64,000 bases of DNA from Candidatus Polarisedimenticolia bacterium (GCA_036001465.1 DASYUH010000010.1:1-64000); one strand, 5' to 3'; positions 43,367 through 52,251 are shown, counted from the stretch's first letter. Numbers and translations are program-made. The notes: generated by a model not told the origin, from the sequence alone.

Positions 43367-44035
43367 TCAGGTGAACACAGTCTTCAGATCGATACCATCT
43401 CTCCGGAGTGCCCGTGCCAATCGGGAACGGCAGTTGATGATCCGCTCGGAGATTTCCTTGTTCTTCTTCTCGGGGAGATTGAGGATTTTCGTGATTTCAA
43501 GGGGTTTGCGGCCTTCGCTGGCGAGCTTGAGCAGCCGCCGACACTTCTCGTCCATCTGCGCGAGCCGGCGTTGCACTCGCTCCAAGAGGTCGCGGTAAAT
43601 CTGCCGCTCCATGGCGGGCGGCCCCGGAACCGGAAGATTCTCATCTGGCTCCTCGGTTGCCGGCGGGTAATACGCGCCCTGGTCGATGAGATAGTGGAGC
43701 GCGACGGTATGGAGCCATCCTGCGAACGTTTTCTTTTCGCGAGGCCGATACGTTCGAAGCTTCTTGAAATCGTCGCGGCAGCAATGAATGTTGATATCGT
43801 GGATCCAGTCCCACATCGCGTCGGGACCGAACGTTCGAAGGATATGCATGATCGAGAGGGCCTTGCGCGCGAATTCGTAGAACTCGGTCCAGGCCCTCTC
43901 CGGATCGGAGTCCAGGAGATCCAGGAAGGAAGGCCAGCCCTGTTGAAGAGCGTTCTCCGTCGCCTCGCGATCCGGGCCGATCGGCGGCGGGGTTCGTGAC
44001 TTGTGGGCCGTCCGATGCGACGATTCCGGCTGCAT
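43367..44035 (-). CDS. ECF-like RNA polymerase sigma factor
   Basis: This 222-residue protein has a sigma region 2 (about 45-115: WTEFYEFARKALSIMHILRT, then FAGWLHTVALHYLID) and a region 4 with helix-turn-helix (about 150-220: RRLAQMDEKCRRLLKLASEG, EITKILNLPEKKNKEISERI). There is no region 3, as in ECF factors. The region 2/4 linker and a 40-residue N-terminal tail are longer than average. It is directly followed by the anti-sigma-like gene (1 bp). A TTGACA promoter that may be its own target lies at 44089-44123. The TPR-CHAT gene lies 129 bp upstream. Probably controls a local regulon including the injection system. Confidence 0.85.
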   Translation of the reverse strand: MQPESSHRTAHKSRTPPPIGPDREATENALQQGWPSFLDLLDSDPERAWTEFYEFARKALSIMHILRTFGPDAMWDWIHDINIHCCRDDFKKLRTYRPREKKTFAGWLHTVALHYLIDQGAYYPPATEEPDENLPVPGPPAMERQIYRDLLERVQRRLAQMDEKCRRLLKLASEGRKPLEITKILNLPEKKNKEISERIINCRSRLARALRRDGIDLKTVFT

Positions 44036-44088
44036 GATTCACTCGGGACCGCGTCATCCGGTCCGGCCGCCCCGATGGGCTACGCTGC

Positions 44089-44123
44089 GGATATCTATAG
44101 ATCAGCATCGTCCATTCTGTCAA
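44089..44123 (-). promoter_or_regulatory. Sigma-gene promoter with motif shared with 40328-40363
   Basis: Minus strand: TTGACA (complement of 44118-44123), 18-bp spacer, TATAGA (complement of 44094-44099), about 60 bases before the sigma start. The extended blocks TTGACAGAATG, ATGCT and ATATCC are shared with the element at 40328. The gap between CHAT stop (44165) and sigma start carries no other feature. Confidence 0.5.
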
Positions 44124-44164
44124 ACGACTCCTGGCGCGCAGATTCCGGCGGGAGAAATCTCGTC

Positions 44165-47100
44165 CTAATTCCAGCCGCCCGTAGGGACGAACGCCGCCCA
44201 GTAATAGGGATGCGTGCTCTGTCCGGAGTCACGGCGCTGTTTCAGAACTGAAAGTGACGCGTCCCGCGCGGCGTCCGCCGAGGACTTGCCTTTCAGGAGA
44301 CGAGAGCGATACAGGGCTTCCATCCACTCCCTGGCTGGCTCGTCCTCGACGAACCAAAGACTAAGCACGAGCGTTTCCGCGCCCGCGATGCGGAAGGCCC
44401 GACGCAGGCCCGCGACCCCCTCGTCGTCCTTGATTTCCCCACCACCCGTGTGGCAACCGGAGAGGACCACCCAGTCCACGCCCGACAGATCCATCGGAGC
44501 GACCTCTTCGGCGGTCAGGATGCCGTCCTCTTCGTCCTCGCGCGCCGCCGATCGGTGATTCGCGCCGGCCAGGGCCAGACCCGAAAGCTCCAGCGCATCG
44601 TGACTCGCGTCGGACTGGTGGCAATCGCCCGAGAAGAATGTGTGCGTGGCGATGTGCAGCATGCGCCGCCCGGGGGCCAGGCGCTTCAAAGTTCCTTCGT
44701 CGGCCGCACGACCCTCGAGCTCGACGGCCGATCCGAAGAACGGCATCGTCCAGTAGCCGGTCACAGCACCGCTGGCGCCCGCGGCCGTGATCACGAGCGC
44801 GCAGACCCAGGGCTGATGACCGCCACGCCGCATCCGGCCTGCGAGGAATCCTGTGCCGAGGGTGAGAAGCCCGGCCAGCAGGATAGCGTTCGCACGACGG
44901 GTCGGCCGGTTCCACAGCCCCACAATCGCCGCCGCCTCGGCTCGGGCCCCCGCCAGCGGCAGGAAGGGACGCATCCGATCTCCGTCGCACGCCGAACGTA
45001 GACGGCGTCCGGGTCCGCCGACGTCCGTAGTTGTCCCCTGGGGAACCGCTCGAGGCTTGGGGTCGACGGGATCGCTCGCCCCGTGCCCGAGAGCCGCGCT
45101 GGCGACCTTGGATGGATCCGGGGTCGGAGAGCGCAGAGCGGCGAACAATGACGTTTCGTCGAACGCGGGCCCCCCGACGGCCAGCAATCCCTTCCCCCGG
45201 AGCGGTTCTTCGTCCGGCGAAACGATGTCCCTCTCGGCCGACGAGACATAAAGCACCAGGTTGTTCTCGACGAGAAAATGATCGCCCTCGGAAGGCAGCG
45301 CCCCGAAATTGACCATCTGGAGCGATCCGTCTGGCACGATCAGGACGCGCTTCGCGCCGGCGAGATGCGGAGCCAGGCGGTCCCATATGGCCTTGCGCAA
45401 GGCGATCCCGGCCTCCTTGCAGGCAATATCCGCCGCCTCGACCGCGCGGTGCGAATCGTCCAGGCCATGGGCCGCTTCCCGCAGCCAGGAATCGACCAGT
45501 GCGTTGATTGAACTCTCGGTCCCCAGGGGGATAAAGCCCGGTGGGGATCCGCGTTCGGGAAGGAAGAACACCCCGTAAGCGGGCTCGGTGCTCCGCTCCT
45601 GGCTCGTCGGATGATCGCCCCGTGGGGTCGGGGGAACACGGGCCGGATTCCAGATCGGACGGAGGTAACGAACGTAGGAGACGAGCGCCGAGCCGCGTCG
45701 AAGACTCTTCTCCACGACCTCGAACCCCGCGTTTCGCTGGCCGAGCCGACGCCGAAACTCGGCGCTTTTTTCCGCCATGCGCCGCTCGGATTCCTGCCGT
45801 TCCTGCATCTGCCGGGCGAGCAGGGGACGGAACTCATCCGGCGTGCCCGAACCGGCAGCACGGACCAGCGTATTGGCCAGCCGGGCGCAGGCGTCCCGAT
45901 AAGCCGCGAACGACGACATGACCTCGGGATCGCGGCTCGCATGAAGGAAGCGCCCGCGCTCCGCCATCTCGTCCAGCACCAGCGCGCGGGAGCGGATGAC
46001 CTCGTCCCAGACGGTTCGGATCGTATGGCTATCCGCATCCGTCTCGAGCAATGTTACGGCCACCCCGAGGCCGCTAGGTCTCTTGGAGGCATAGGAGAGC
46101 GCCTGGCTCTCAGGAAGGACCCCGGCCGTCAGCTGGACATGCTCGCGGCTGACGCGCTCGGCCTCGAGCGCGTCGGCGAGCGCTTCGCTCGGCTCGCCAA
46201 GTCTCAATTCCACTCTGGCGAGCACCTGCAGGACATCCGCCCTGTCGGGGTGGCTCGGGGGCAGGGAACTCGAGAACGCATCCAAGGACTGCTTCAAGAG
46301 CGTTCTCGCCTGATTCGGCTCGTCGAGACCATCCATGACCAGACCGAGGTTCAGGAGCGTCGTGGCGGTCAGCGGGTTCTTCTCTCCCCACTCCCTGATA
46401 CGGAGCGGGAGCGTCTTCTCAAAAAGGCGCCGGGCCTCGACGAGGTGGTCTTCCTCGAACTCCACGACGCCGAGGTTATTGAGCTCGAAAGAGGCCACGG
46501 CATCGAGGGTGGGATGCAACGGCTTTCGAAATTTCAGCGCGTCCTTCAGGAGAGTTCGCGCCTCCGCATAATCGCCGGCTTGCATTCTCTCCGTGGCGCG
46601 CGCGGAGAGCGTATCGGCGAGACGCTCCTCGTTACGCGATCGAGGATCGAACCGTCCCTCCCAGATTTCACGGGCGTCTTTGTAGTACTGCTCGGCCCTC
46701 TCGAAATCGTTCGTCAGAGTGTAGAGAATCGCCAGATTGTGCTTGCTGGCCGCGACGCTCTTGTCGTAGGACCCGCGGGCGGCGATCCGGATGCGCAGGG
46801 CCTCTTCATAAAGTGGCGGAGAGTTGACGTAGTCTCCGAGGTCGGAGATCAGATTGGCCTGGCCGTTCAGGATATCGGCGATCAGGGGATCGTCGCTCTT
46901 GAGCCGACGCTTTCGGATCTCGAGCGCACGACTGTAGATGGGTTCGGCCAGGAGTTGCTCGCCCGATTCGCAGAGCGCGTGACCAAGCTGCACGAGTGTC
47001 GCCGCCGTCGCGAGCTCGTCCCCATCGGGGAGGCTATCCTGAATCTTCAGGGCGCGCCGCAGGACGACCGCGGCCTCCTTGGATTCGCCCCGCGCTCTTC

Positions 47101-47542
47101 GAACGCGACCAAACCTGTAGAGACTGCGCGCCATGTCGAGCGTGTCGGCTTGGTCCCGTTCTTCGTGGAGGGTGACCGCCTCCCGGGCCAGCTTCAGGGT
47201 CTCGTCGGCATCCGACCTGTCCGATCGGATGAGGATTTCCACGAGCAGGTCGAGTGCCGGGACCAGATCCGGCACCTGGGCCCACGATCGTCGGCGACCC
47301 TCGGCCACGAGTCGCCTCGCCAACGATTCGGCGGGGCCGAGGTCACCATGGTCGACCTTCTCGCGTATCCGCTCGATTCCCTGGCTAGGGTCGCGGATTG
47401 TGCCCGCCGCATTCCCCCCCTCGAGGCTTGTGAATCCACGAATTAAAACGAACAGGATTGCGACGGCGGCCGCCGGCGAGCGACAGCCGCGCCGGGCATG
47501 CTGTTTAGGCAATCGTGCATGTGACAACGGTTCCGTCGACAC
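44165..47542 (-). CDS. TPR-CHAT caspase-like protein with membrane anchor and inserted membrane hairpin
   Basis: This protein of about 1125 residues has an N-terminal membrane anchor (AAAVAILFVLIRGF, about 25-37) and about ten TPRs (about 45-480, e.g. ATLVQLGHALCESGEQLLAEP). A helical linker follows, then a C-terminal CHAT domain (about 640-1125), a caspase-like cysteine peptidase fold. The catalytic dyad is intact: His967 in LHIATHTFFSG and Cys1030 in VVLSGCHTGGGE. Between RAEAAAIVGLW and VELEGRAADEG the domain contains two extra hydrophobic helices (about 885-904, 913-933), unusual for CHAT. I choose the GTG at 47542 because GGAGG lies nine bases upstream; a TTG 14 codons earlier has no such site. 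Adjacent sigma and anti-sigma genes suggest regulated proteolysis. Confidence 0.85.
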   Translation of the reverse strand: MSTEPLSHARLPKQHARRGCRSPAAAVAILFVLIRGFTSLEGGNAAGTIRDPSQGIERIREKVDHGDLGPAESLARRLVAEGRRRSWAQVPDLVPALDLLVEILIRSDRSDADETLKLAREAVTLHEERDQADTLDMARSLYRFGRVRRARGESKEAAVVLRRALKIQDSLPDGDELATAATLVQLGHALCESGEQLLAEPIYSRALEIRKRRLKSDDPLIADILNGQANLISDLGDYVNSPPLYEEALRIRIAARGSYDKSVAASKHNLAILYTLTNDFERAEQYYKDAREIWEGRFDPRSRNEERLADTLSARATERMQAGDYAEARTLLKDALKFRKPLHPTLDAVASFELNNLGVVEFEEDHLVEARRLFEKTLPLRIREWGEKNPLTATTLLNLGLVMDGLDEPNQARTLLKQSLDAFSSSLPPSHPDRADVLQVLARVELRLGEPSEALADALEAERVSREHVQLTAGVLPESQALSYASKRPSGLGVAVTLLETDADSHTIRTVWDEVIRSRALVLDEMAERGRFLHASRDPEVMSSFAAYRDACARLANTLVRAAGSGTPDEFRPLLARQMQERQESERRMAEKSAEFRRRLGQRNAGFEVVEKSLRRGSALVSYVRYLRPIWNPARVPPTPRGDHPTSQERSTEPAYGVFFLPERGSPPGFIPLGTESSINALVDSWLREAAHGLDDSHRAVEAADIACKEAGIALRKAIWDRLAPHLAGAKRVLIVPDGSLQMVNFGALPSEGDHFLVENNLVLYVSSAERDIVSPDEEPLRGKGLLAVGGPAFDETSLFAALRSPTPDPSKVASAALGHGASDPVDPKPRAVPQGTTTDVGGPGRRLRSACDGDRMRPFLPLAGARAEAAAIVGLWNRPTRRANAILLAGLLTLGTGFLAGRMRRGGHQPWVCALVITAAGASGAVTGYWTMPFFGSAVELEGRAADEGTLKRLAPGRRMLHIATHTFFSGDCHQSDASHDALELSGLALAGANHRSAAREDEEDGILTAEEVAPMDLSGVDWVVLSGCHTGGGEIKDDEGVAGLRRAFRIAGAETLVLSLWFVEDEPAREWMEALYRSRLLKGKSSADAARDASLSVLKQRRDSGQSTHPYYWAAFVPTGGWN

Positions 47543-47684
47543 CAGTTCCTGCCTCCGGAACGACCCATGCGGATGGCTGGCCAAAGTGCTCCATGATGCA
47601 ACGTCGGGTCGAGAAGATCAAGAGCTGGTCCGGCCGGAATCGGCCCGTCGAGCTGGCTCCAAACGTGGGTACGCTGTGTTCATA

Positions 47685-48209
47685 TCACTCAAGGCTTCTC
47701 TCCAGCAGGCCGCTACCACGGTCCAATCGAAAGATCTCCGGTCTGTAATGCTTGGATCCCAGCACTTGAAGTCTTCGCAGATCGAAGAAGACGTATCGAT
47801 AGAAATCGCCTAGATCGGGGCCCGATCGAAGGGAAGGCATGTTCTTGCCCTGAACAAAGGCACTACCGGGTGTGCTCCCCCAACCGAAAATCGAGGAATC
47901 CCTGAAGGCCTTGATGCGTGAGTCGGGGGGCTCGCTCCATCTTTCGATCACAAGTACCCCGCTAGGGTTGCGAATGTAGCCGACGTACCCATTGCGGCTT
48001 CTGTAGGAGTACAACCGCTCTCCTCGATGTTTTCGAATCCAAAGGAAGATCTCTTCGTATGCGCGTCTCTGGAGCGAGTCGTTGAAAAAGCTCATGGCTG
48101 CCTCGAGCCACGCCATCAACATGCCGTTAATGCCTTGCGCTCTCTCCACACCTCCGGGCGCCAAGCGACTGAGATCAATTGCGTTGGGGTCATACACTAA
48201 CGGACTCAC
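47685..48209 (-). CDS. Hypothetical protein at the end of the injection cluster, possible cargo
   Basis: The 174-residue product is unrecognised. It is rich in aromatic residues and Arg (FLWIRKHRGERLYSYRSR, FYRYVFFDLRRLQ) and has no signal peptide. Its base composition is visibly lower in GC than the neighbouring genes, which suggests a separate origin. It follows the PAAR gene by 82 bp on the same strand, a place where type VI cargo or immunity genes often lie. The GTG at 48209 is chosen because AAGGAGG precedes it by five bases; a TTG six codons upstream would overlap this ribosome site. An effector or immunity role is only inferred from place and composition. Confidence 0.6.
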   Translation of the reverse strand: MSPLVYDPNAIDLSRLAPGGVERAQGINGMLMAWLEAAMSFFNDSLQRRAYEEIFLWIRKHRGERLYSYRSRNGYVGYIRNPSGVLVIERWSEPPDSRIKAFRDSSIFGWGSTPGSAFVQGKNMPSLRSGPDLGDFYRYVFFDLRRLQVLGSKHYRPEIFRLDRGSGLLERSLE

Positions 48210-48291
48210 TGAATCCTCCTTCGTCAAGTTGAGAATGAGTGTTTGAACGTCTTAGCTCAAGCGTATGTGTCGCTCACGCTCCTTTCGCCTG

Positions 48292-48618
48292 TCAGGATGC
48301 AATGAAGACGCGGGACGCCCCGCCTTTCACGGTGCCTGGAGCCATTCCGCAATGCATGGTCGGCGTCCCGACGCCGGCCGCGGGCTTCCCATCGATGAAC
48401 ACCTTGGTTTGAAGTTGAAGGATGGTGATTTCCCCGACGCCGCCGCAGCACTGGGGAGAAAGGCCGTGGTCGCCCGTGCGCGCCGCGGGCAGGCCTTCCA
48501 CGAAAACCTTCGTGGACCCCTCGACGATCGCTCCCGGCGTGGGGCGAGGCCCGTGAAGGTGCCCGTGGCAGTGAACACCGCCCTCGATCCCGTCCCCCAT
48601 GCGGCTCATCGCGCCCAT
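48292..48618 (-). CDS. PAAR-domain spike-tip protein
   Basis: This 108-residue protein has the PAAR pattern: repeated GSTKVFVEGLPAARTGD and QTKVFIDGKPAAGVGTPTMH, with His and Cys ligands (CHGHLHG, CGMAPG, QCCGGVG) that hold the zinc at the tip of the cone. PAAR proteins sharpen the VgrG spike of type VI and related systems and often carry effectors; this one has no extension, so a cargo would have to be separate. It follows the 185-residue gene by 9 bp with GAGG upstream. Confidence 0.88.
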   Translation of the reverse strand: MGAMSRMGDGIEGGVHCHGHLHGPRPTPGAIVEGSTKVFVEGLPAARTGDHGLSPQCCGGVGEITILQLQTKVFIDGKPAAGVGTPTMHCGMAPGTVKGGASRVFIAS

Positions 48619-48627
48619 CGAGGTGCC

Positions 48628-49185
48628 TCAGTACCCCGCTATACGATCGTGATCGAGACGCGCCAGAGAACGGTCGACGTCCCGCAGGACGACAGTTCCC
48701 ACGGGGAGGTCGTCCATCTTCAAATCGCCGCGCTCGAGGTCCCGTTTGCTCGCCACCGGCAGCAGAGCCGATGGGGGCTCCGACGGCGCGATCACGACGG
48801 CGCCGAGTGCCGCGATTCCGATCCCGGCGACTCCGGACTTCGGGTCGGGGCCGCCGAGGGGGATCCGGAAGGTGCGCCTTGGCAGAGACGGCTTCACGGG
48901 ACCCGTGCGCCATCCTTCCACGGGCGTGTCGGCGGCCAGGGCCCACGCCAGAACATCGAGACGACAGATCCAATAGCGGATGGAGCGCTCATCCAGGCAT
49001 TTCAATGCCTCGCGTGTGCCCGCGCTGGCCCGGGCTGCCCAGGCCTGATGCTCCTCGGGCGATATCGAGTCGTCGGCTGCGCTCTCGGCAGCGCGTCGCA
49101 GGTTTGCGAGCGCCACCGCTGAGAGTGCCGCGTCATGGCCGCGTGTCCGGTGGCGTTTCAGCGCCTCATCGATTCGTGAGCGCAA
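48628..49185 (-). CDS. Unrecognised injection-cluster protein (185 residues)
   Basis: The N-terminal half is helical (RIDEALKRHRTRGHDAALSA, EEHQAWAARASAGTREALKCL), the middle contains a Gly/Ala-rich hydrophobic stretch (GVAGIGIAALGAVVI) and the end is charged (LPVGTVVLRDVDRSLARLDHD). No family recognised; an adaptor or baseplate role is possible from its place between the TssF-like and PAAR genes. The start is TTG at 49185, inside the preceding gene, because GGAG lies seven bases upstream; it overlaps the TssF-like 3' end by 20 bp. An upstream ATG lies still deeper inside that gene and has no ribosome site. Confidence 0.6.
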   Translation of the reverse strand: MRSRIDEALKRHRTRGHDAALSAVALANLRRAAESAADDSISPEEHQAWAARASAGTREALKCLDERSIRYWICRLDVLAWALAADTPVEGWRTGPVKPSLPRRTFRIPLGGPDPKSGVAGIGIAALGAVVIAPSEPPSALLPVASKRDLERGDLKMDDLPVGTVVLRDVDRSLARLDHDRIAGY

Positions 49186-50731
49186 GATTGGTCTCCAAAT
49201 CAAGGTGCTCGACGACCCGCAACTGAGTTTTCTCATGGACCGCAAGGTATCGCCCTAGCAGCGCCCCGCAGGAACGCACCAGAGCCGCGCGCTCGGCGGG
49301 TGGGAGTGCGGGCTGACGGGTGCGCACCCGAAGAACAAGCGGCGCGTTCGCGACGGTCCCGTCGAATCGCAGAAGATCACGCTCGTCGACCAGCTCCAAG
49401 TCGTTTCCAAACGCCCGCTCGAAGAGATGGATGAGCTCTCCGATCGTCCCCCGACCCGCCCCCGGATGAAGCGCCGCCAGATTCCTCACCTCGCGCCCGT
49501 CCGAAAGATCGCCGAGCAGTCCGTCCGAAGCCCCCAGCATCCCCGTGACCAGGCGCCCGGCCGCCTCCTGATGTCCGGGGGAGCCAGTCGTCTCGATCAC
49601 CCGAAACTCGGCGCCCGCCGGAACCGCACCGGTGCGGGTACCCATCGTCGCGCGATAGGCGAGCTCCAGCCTCGCATGGGTCCGGTCGAGGCGCTCGCGG
49701 TCGGCCACGGAGAGGACGACGCATGGTATGAGAGTCAAGCCCGCCGCTCCGTGTCGACCCATCGAGGCCGCGCGCGCAGCGAGGGACGTGGGTGCCGAAT
49801 CGGGAAGCAATCCTTCGGCGGGCAGGTAAGCGAGATGAAAGTCGGAGAGCGTCAGCCTGGCGTCCACGGCGGCACCGACGCGTACGAGACTCCAGGCCCT
49901 CCAGGCGGTCCCGAGCGCGGAGGGTACCAGAGGGTGGACGAACCTGTTCCCCCGCTCCCTCGTCGCGGCATCGATCTCGTGAAAGGCGGGAGCACGACAA
50001 GCGAGCGAGTTCCACACGGGATACACGTTCGCGAGAGCGACCGGCTCCCTGCCGAGATCCGCGAGCCGGAGACCCTCAGGGAAGAAGAGCTCGAGCGTCA
50101 GCTCCGTCCGGGACGCCAATTGCTGGGGAATCTCGACGAGTAGCAGGTTCTCTGAGAGTTCCTGTAGATGGTGCAGCGTCACGGATAGCGGCGATCCAGT
50201 GGCATCGTTCGCCAGCGAGGGCGGAGCGATCGATCGGCTCGGAAGTCGGAGGCCCGCGAAATACACCCGGGCCCGCGCCAAGGCCCATCGCAATCCCTCG
50301 GGGCCGGCCACATGGAGCGAGAGCCATCCGGCCGAACCAACGGAGTCCTCGGGGCACACCAGCTCAACTTGGAGACGCGGGACGAGGGGTCTTTCCACCT
50401 GACCTGCCTCTGGCGTCAAGCTCCCCGGAACCTGCCACGTGGCCCGGCGCACCTGCCACGGATGGATCGTGATCTCCGGCTCCACCGGGGCGAGGAGCAC
50501 CTCTCCTTCGGCACAGATCGGCTCGAGCGAGCGCAACAGAGTCGAGGGACCGGTCCGGATCGGACGTCGCGCTTGTAGGGCCATGAGCCCCACGCCGGGG
50601 GAGGGTAGGACGAGGGCCGGATCCGCGAGACCGAGGAGAGCATTCATACGCGCCAGGTCGACCCTTCTGATCAGGTCCTCTTCGATACCCTGGAGCGTCT
50701 TCAAGATCATTGCGCGCGCTTCGTCATGCAT
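49166..50731 (-). CDS. TssF-like baseplate protein (divergent)
   Basis: The 521-residue protein has no signal peptide. The middle resembles TssF/ImpG: RTELTLELFFPEGLRLADLG followed by ALANVYPVWNSLACRAPAF, where TssF has its VNLF-type segment, and an N-terminal part with ICAEGEVLLAPVEPEITIHP. TssF wedges form the baseplate around the spike with TssE, TssG and TssK. TssF is usually about 600 residues, so this is short, and the match is loose. It begins 6 bp after VgrG and overlaps the next gene by 20 bp. TssG normally follows TssF, but the next product here (185 residues) does not look like it. Confidence 0.5.
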   Translation of the reverse strand: MHDEARAMILKTLQGIEEDLIRRVDLARMNALLGLADPALVLPSPGVGLMALQARRPIRTGPSTLLRSLEPICAEGEVLLAPVEPEITIHPWQVRRATWQVPGSLTPEAGQVERPLVPRLQVELVCPEDSVGSAGWLSLHVAGPEGLRWALARARVYFAGLRLPSRSIAPPSLANDATGSPLSVTLHHLQELSENLLLVEIPQQLASRTELTLELFFPEGLRLADLGREPVALANVYPVWNSLACRAPAFHEIDAATRERGNRFVHPLVPSALGTAWRAWSLVRVGAAVDARLTLSDFHLAYLPAEGLLPDSAPTSLAARAASMGRHGAAGLTLIPCVVLSVADRERLDRTHARLELAYRATMGTRTGAVPAGAEFRVIETTGSPGHQEAAGRLVTGMLGASDGLLGDLSDGREVRNLAALHPGAGRGTIGELIHLFERAFGNDLELVDERDLLRFDGTVANAPLVLRVRTRQPALPPAERAALVRSCGALLGRYLAVHEKTQLRVVEHLDLETNLALTNR

Positions 50732-50737
50732 GACAGA

Positions 50738-52216
50738 TCACGAGCCCAGATCGATGCGGGCCGCGTCGAGTCGTATATTCGCGGCCATCGCGACGTCCAA
50801 CTCCCGCCCGCTCAGGTGAAACTTACCGTCGCCTCGCAGCTCGAGGTACGCCCCCCCGGTCTCGAGGCGGATCGTCTTCTTCTCATCGTCGAAGACGATG
50901 CGAACTCCGTTTCGCAATCCAAGGACCTTGACGGCGTTCTTACCCGACCGCCATGAGGTCTCGGCCTTTTGATGCTTGCCGCGAAGCGACCCGATGCAAA
51001 CGAGCGACTCCGGGCACTCCGCGTTCGCGGTCACCAGGACGATGTCTCCGACTTCCGGCAACCAGTAGAGGCCGCGCCCCTCGCCCGCGGACACCGTGGT
51101 GAGCGGCAGCCACGGAGTGGGCCGGCGCTCGGGATCCTCCGAGAGGATGATCCGGACTCTCTGCTGTCCCAGGGGATCGTCGTTGTGGGTGACCTCCCCC
51201 TGGAACGGCCCCTTCAGGCCGCGGATCGCAGGCGCGCCGCCGATACCCCACCGGTTGTCCGGAACACAGACCAGGCGATTGCGGTACGAGCCCTGGGCGT
51301 GGAGATGGTGTTCGATGGCGGTCACCAGACAGGCCGGCCCGCCCTCGACCTGAATCTGCGCCCCCAGGGCCAGGTCCGGACGCGTCGTCTCGATGAGAAG
51401 GCGGACGCCGAACTCGTCGGTTCCCACCTCTCCTACGCAGGAGGGCGCTTCGGGTCTCGAGCAGGAGCTGACACGGCGGGCGAGACCGTTCGCGGGCGTC
51501 CGTCCGTTCACAACCTGGCCTTCAAAATTGGCAGCGCTGACATGGCGGGTCACCGGATCGGTCCAAAAAATGCGCTGCGAATCGAGGTCCGGGGTTTCCC
51601 GGGTCATCAGTGACAAGAGGTCGCGCCCGAATTGCAGCCGGGCGGGCGGTCCGTCCTGCGCGGGCGTCCGGCCGATGACGTCGCAGCGCAGCTCACCCCT
51701 CGCCCAATAGACGAGATGACCCAGGCTGCGCGCGATCCGATTCAAGAACTCCCTTCCCGTCTCGTCGCATTGCAGGAGCCAGTCTTCGGGCACCTGAGGG
51801 GAGTCCTGTGAGGAAGGTCGCAGGTCGGCGAGCGCACCCGGCTGCGCCGCCAGGACTTGATCGGCCAGGCGCAGGAGGGGGATCCGCCCCGCCCGGGAGA
51901 CGAACTGTCTTTGCAGGTTCGAGAAGCCGAGCGGATCGATCGCCTCGACGAAAAGGGTTCGCATCCGGCCATCGTCGAGCCGTGATACCTCGGAGGTCCA
52001 GAGCGCCGCCTCGAGAACCTGCTCCCCTCCCGGGTCAGTCTGCTGGACGCGGATGTGCAGGGGCTCGCCGATCCCGGGGGCAGCCGGTGTCTCCTCCAGC
52101 TGGGCGAACAACCGGCTGCCCCGGTCGATATCCTCGGTCAGAACGATCTCCCCGTGCGGCCGGAGAGTCCGGCCGGACGAGAGGACCTCGAGGCGGCACT
52201 GGATACCATGCATCAT
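50738..52216 (-). CDS. VgrG / gp27-gp5-like spike protein, short form
   Basis: The 492-residue protein has a gp27-like N-terminal half (about 1-300, with EDIDRGSRLFAQLEE, RMRTLFVEAIDPLGFSNLQR and ETGREFLNRIARSLGH) and a gp5 OB-fold. The OB-fold is PFQGEVTHNDDPLGQQRVRI, TPWLPLTTVSAGEGRGLYWL, PEVGDIVLVTA and SLRGKHQK (about 330-440). A short beta-needle remainder (VRIVFDDEKKTIRLETGGAY, ELDVAMAANIRLDAARIDL) ends it without any effector extension. VgrG trimers are the puncturing spike of type VI systems. The gene lies 35 bp after the tube gene. This is the most secure identification of the system, with PAAR and the ClpV-like ATPase. Confidence 0.85.
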   Translation of the reverse strand: MMHGIQCRLEVLSSGRTLRPHGEIVLTEDIDRGSRLFAQLEETPAAPGIGEPLHIRVQQTDPGGEQVLEAALWTSEVSRLDDGRMRTLFVEAIDPLGFSNLQRQFVSRAGRIPLLRLADQVLAAQPGALADLRPSSQDSPQVPEDWLLQCDETGREFLNRIARSLGHLVYWARGELRCDVIGRTPAQDGPPARLQFGRDLLSLMTRETPDLDSQRIFWTDPVTRHVSAANFEGQVVNGRTPANGLARRVSSCSRPEAPSCVGEVGTDEFGVRLLIETTRPDLALGAQIQVEGGPACLVTAIEHHLHAQGSYRNRLVCVPDNRWGIGGAPAIRGLKGPFQGEVTHNDDPLGQQRVRIILSEDPERRPTPWLPLTTVSAGEGRGLYWLPEVGDIVLVTANAECPESLVCIGSLRGKHQKAETSWRSGKNAVKVLGLRNGVRIVFDDEKKTIRLETGGAYLELRGDGKFHLSGRELDVAMAANIRLDAARIDLGS

Positions 52217-52251
52217 CGAAAAGTCTCGCGGCGCGATCGGGAGTGGATTCC

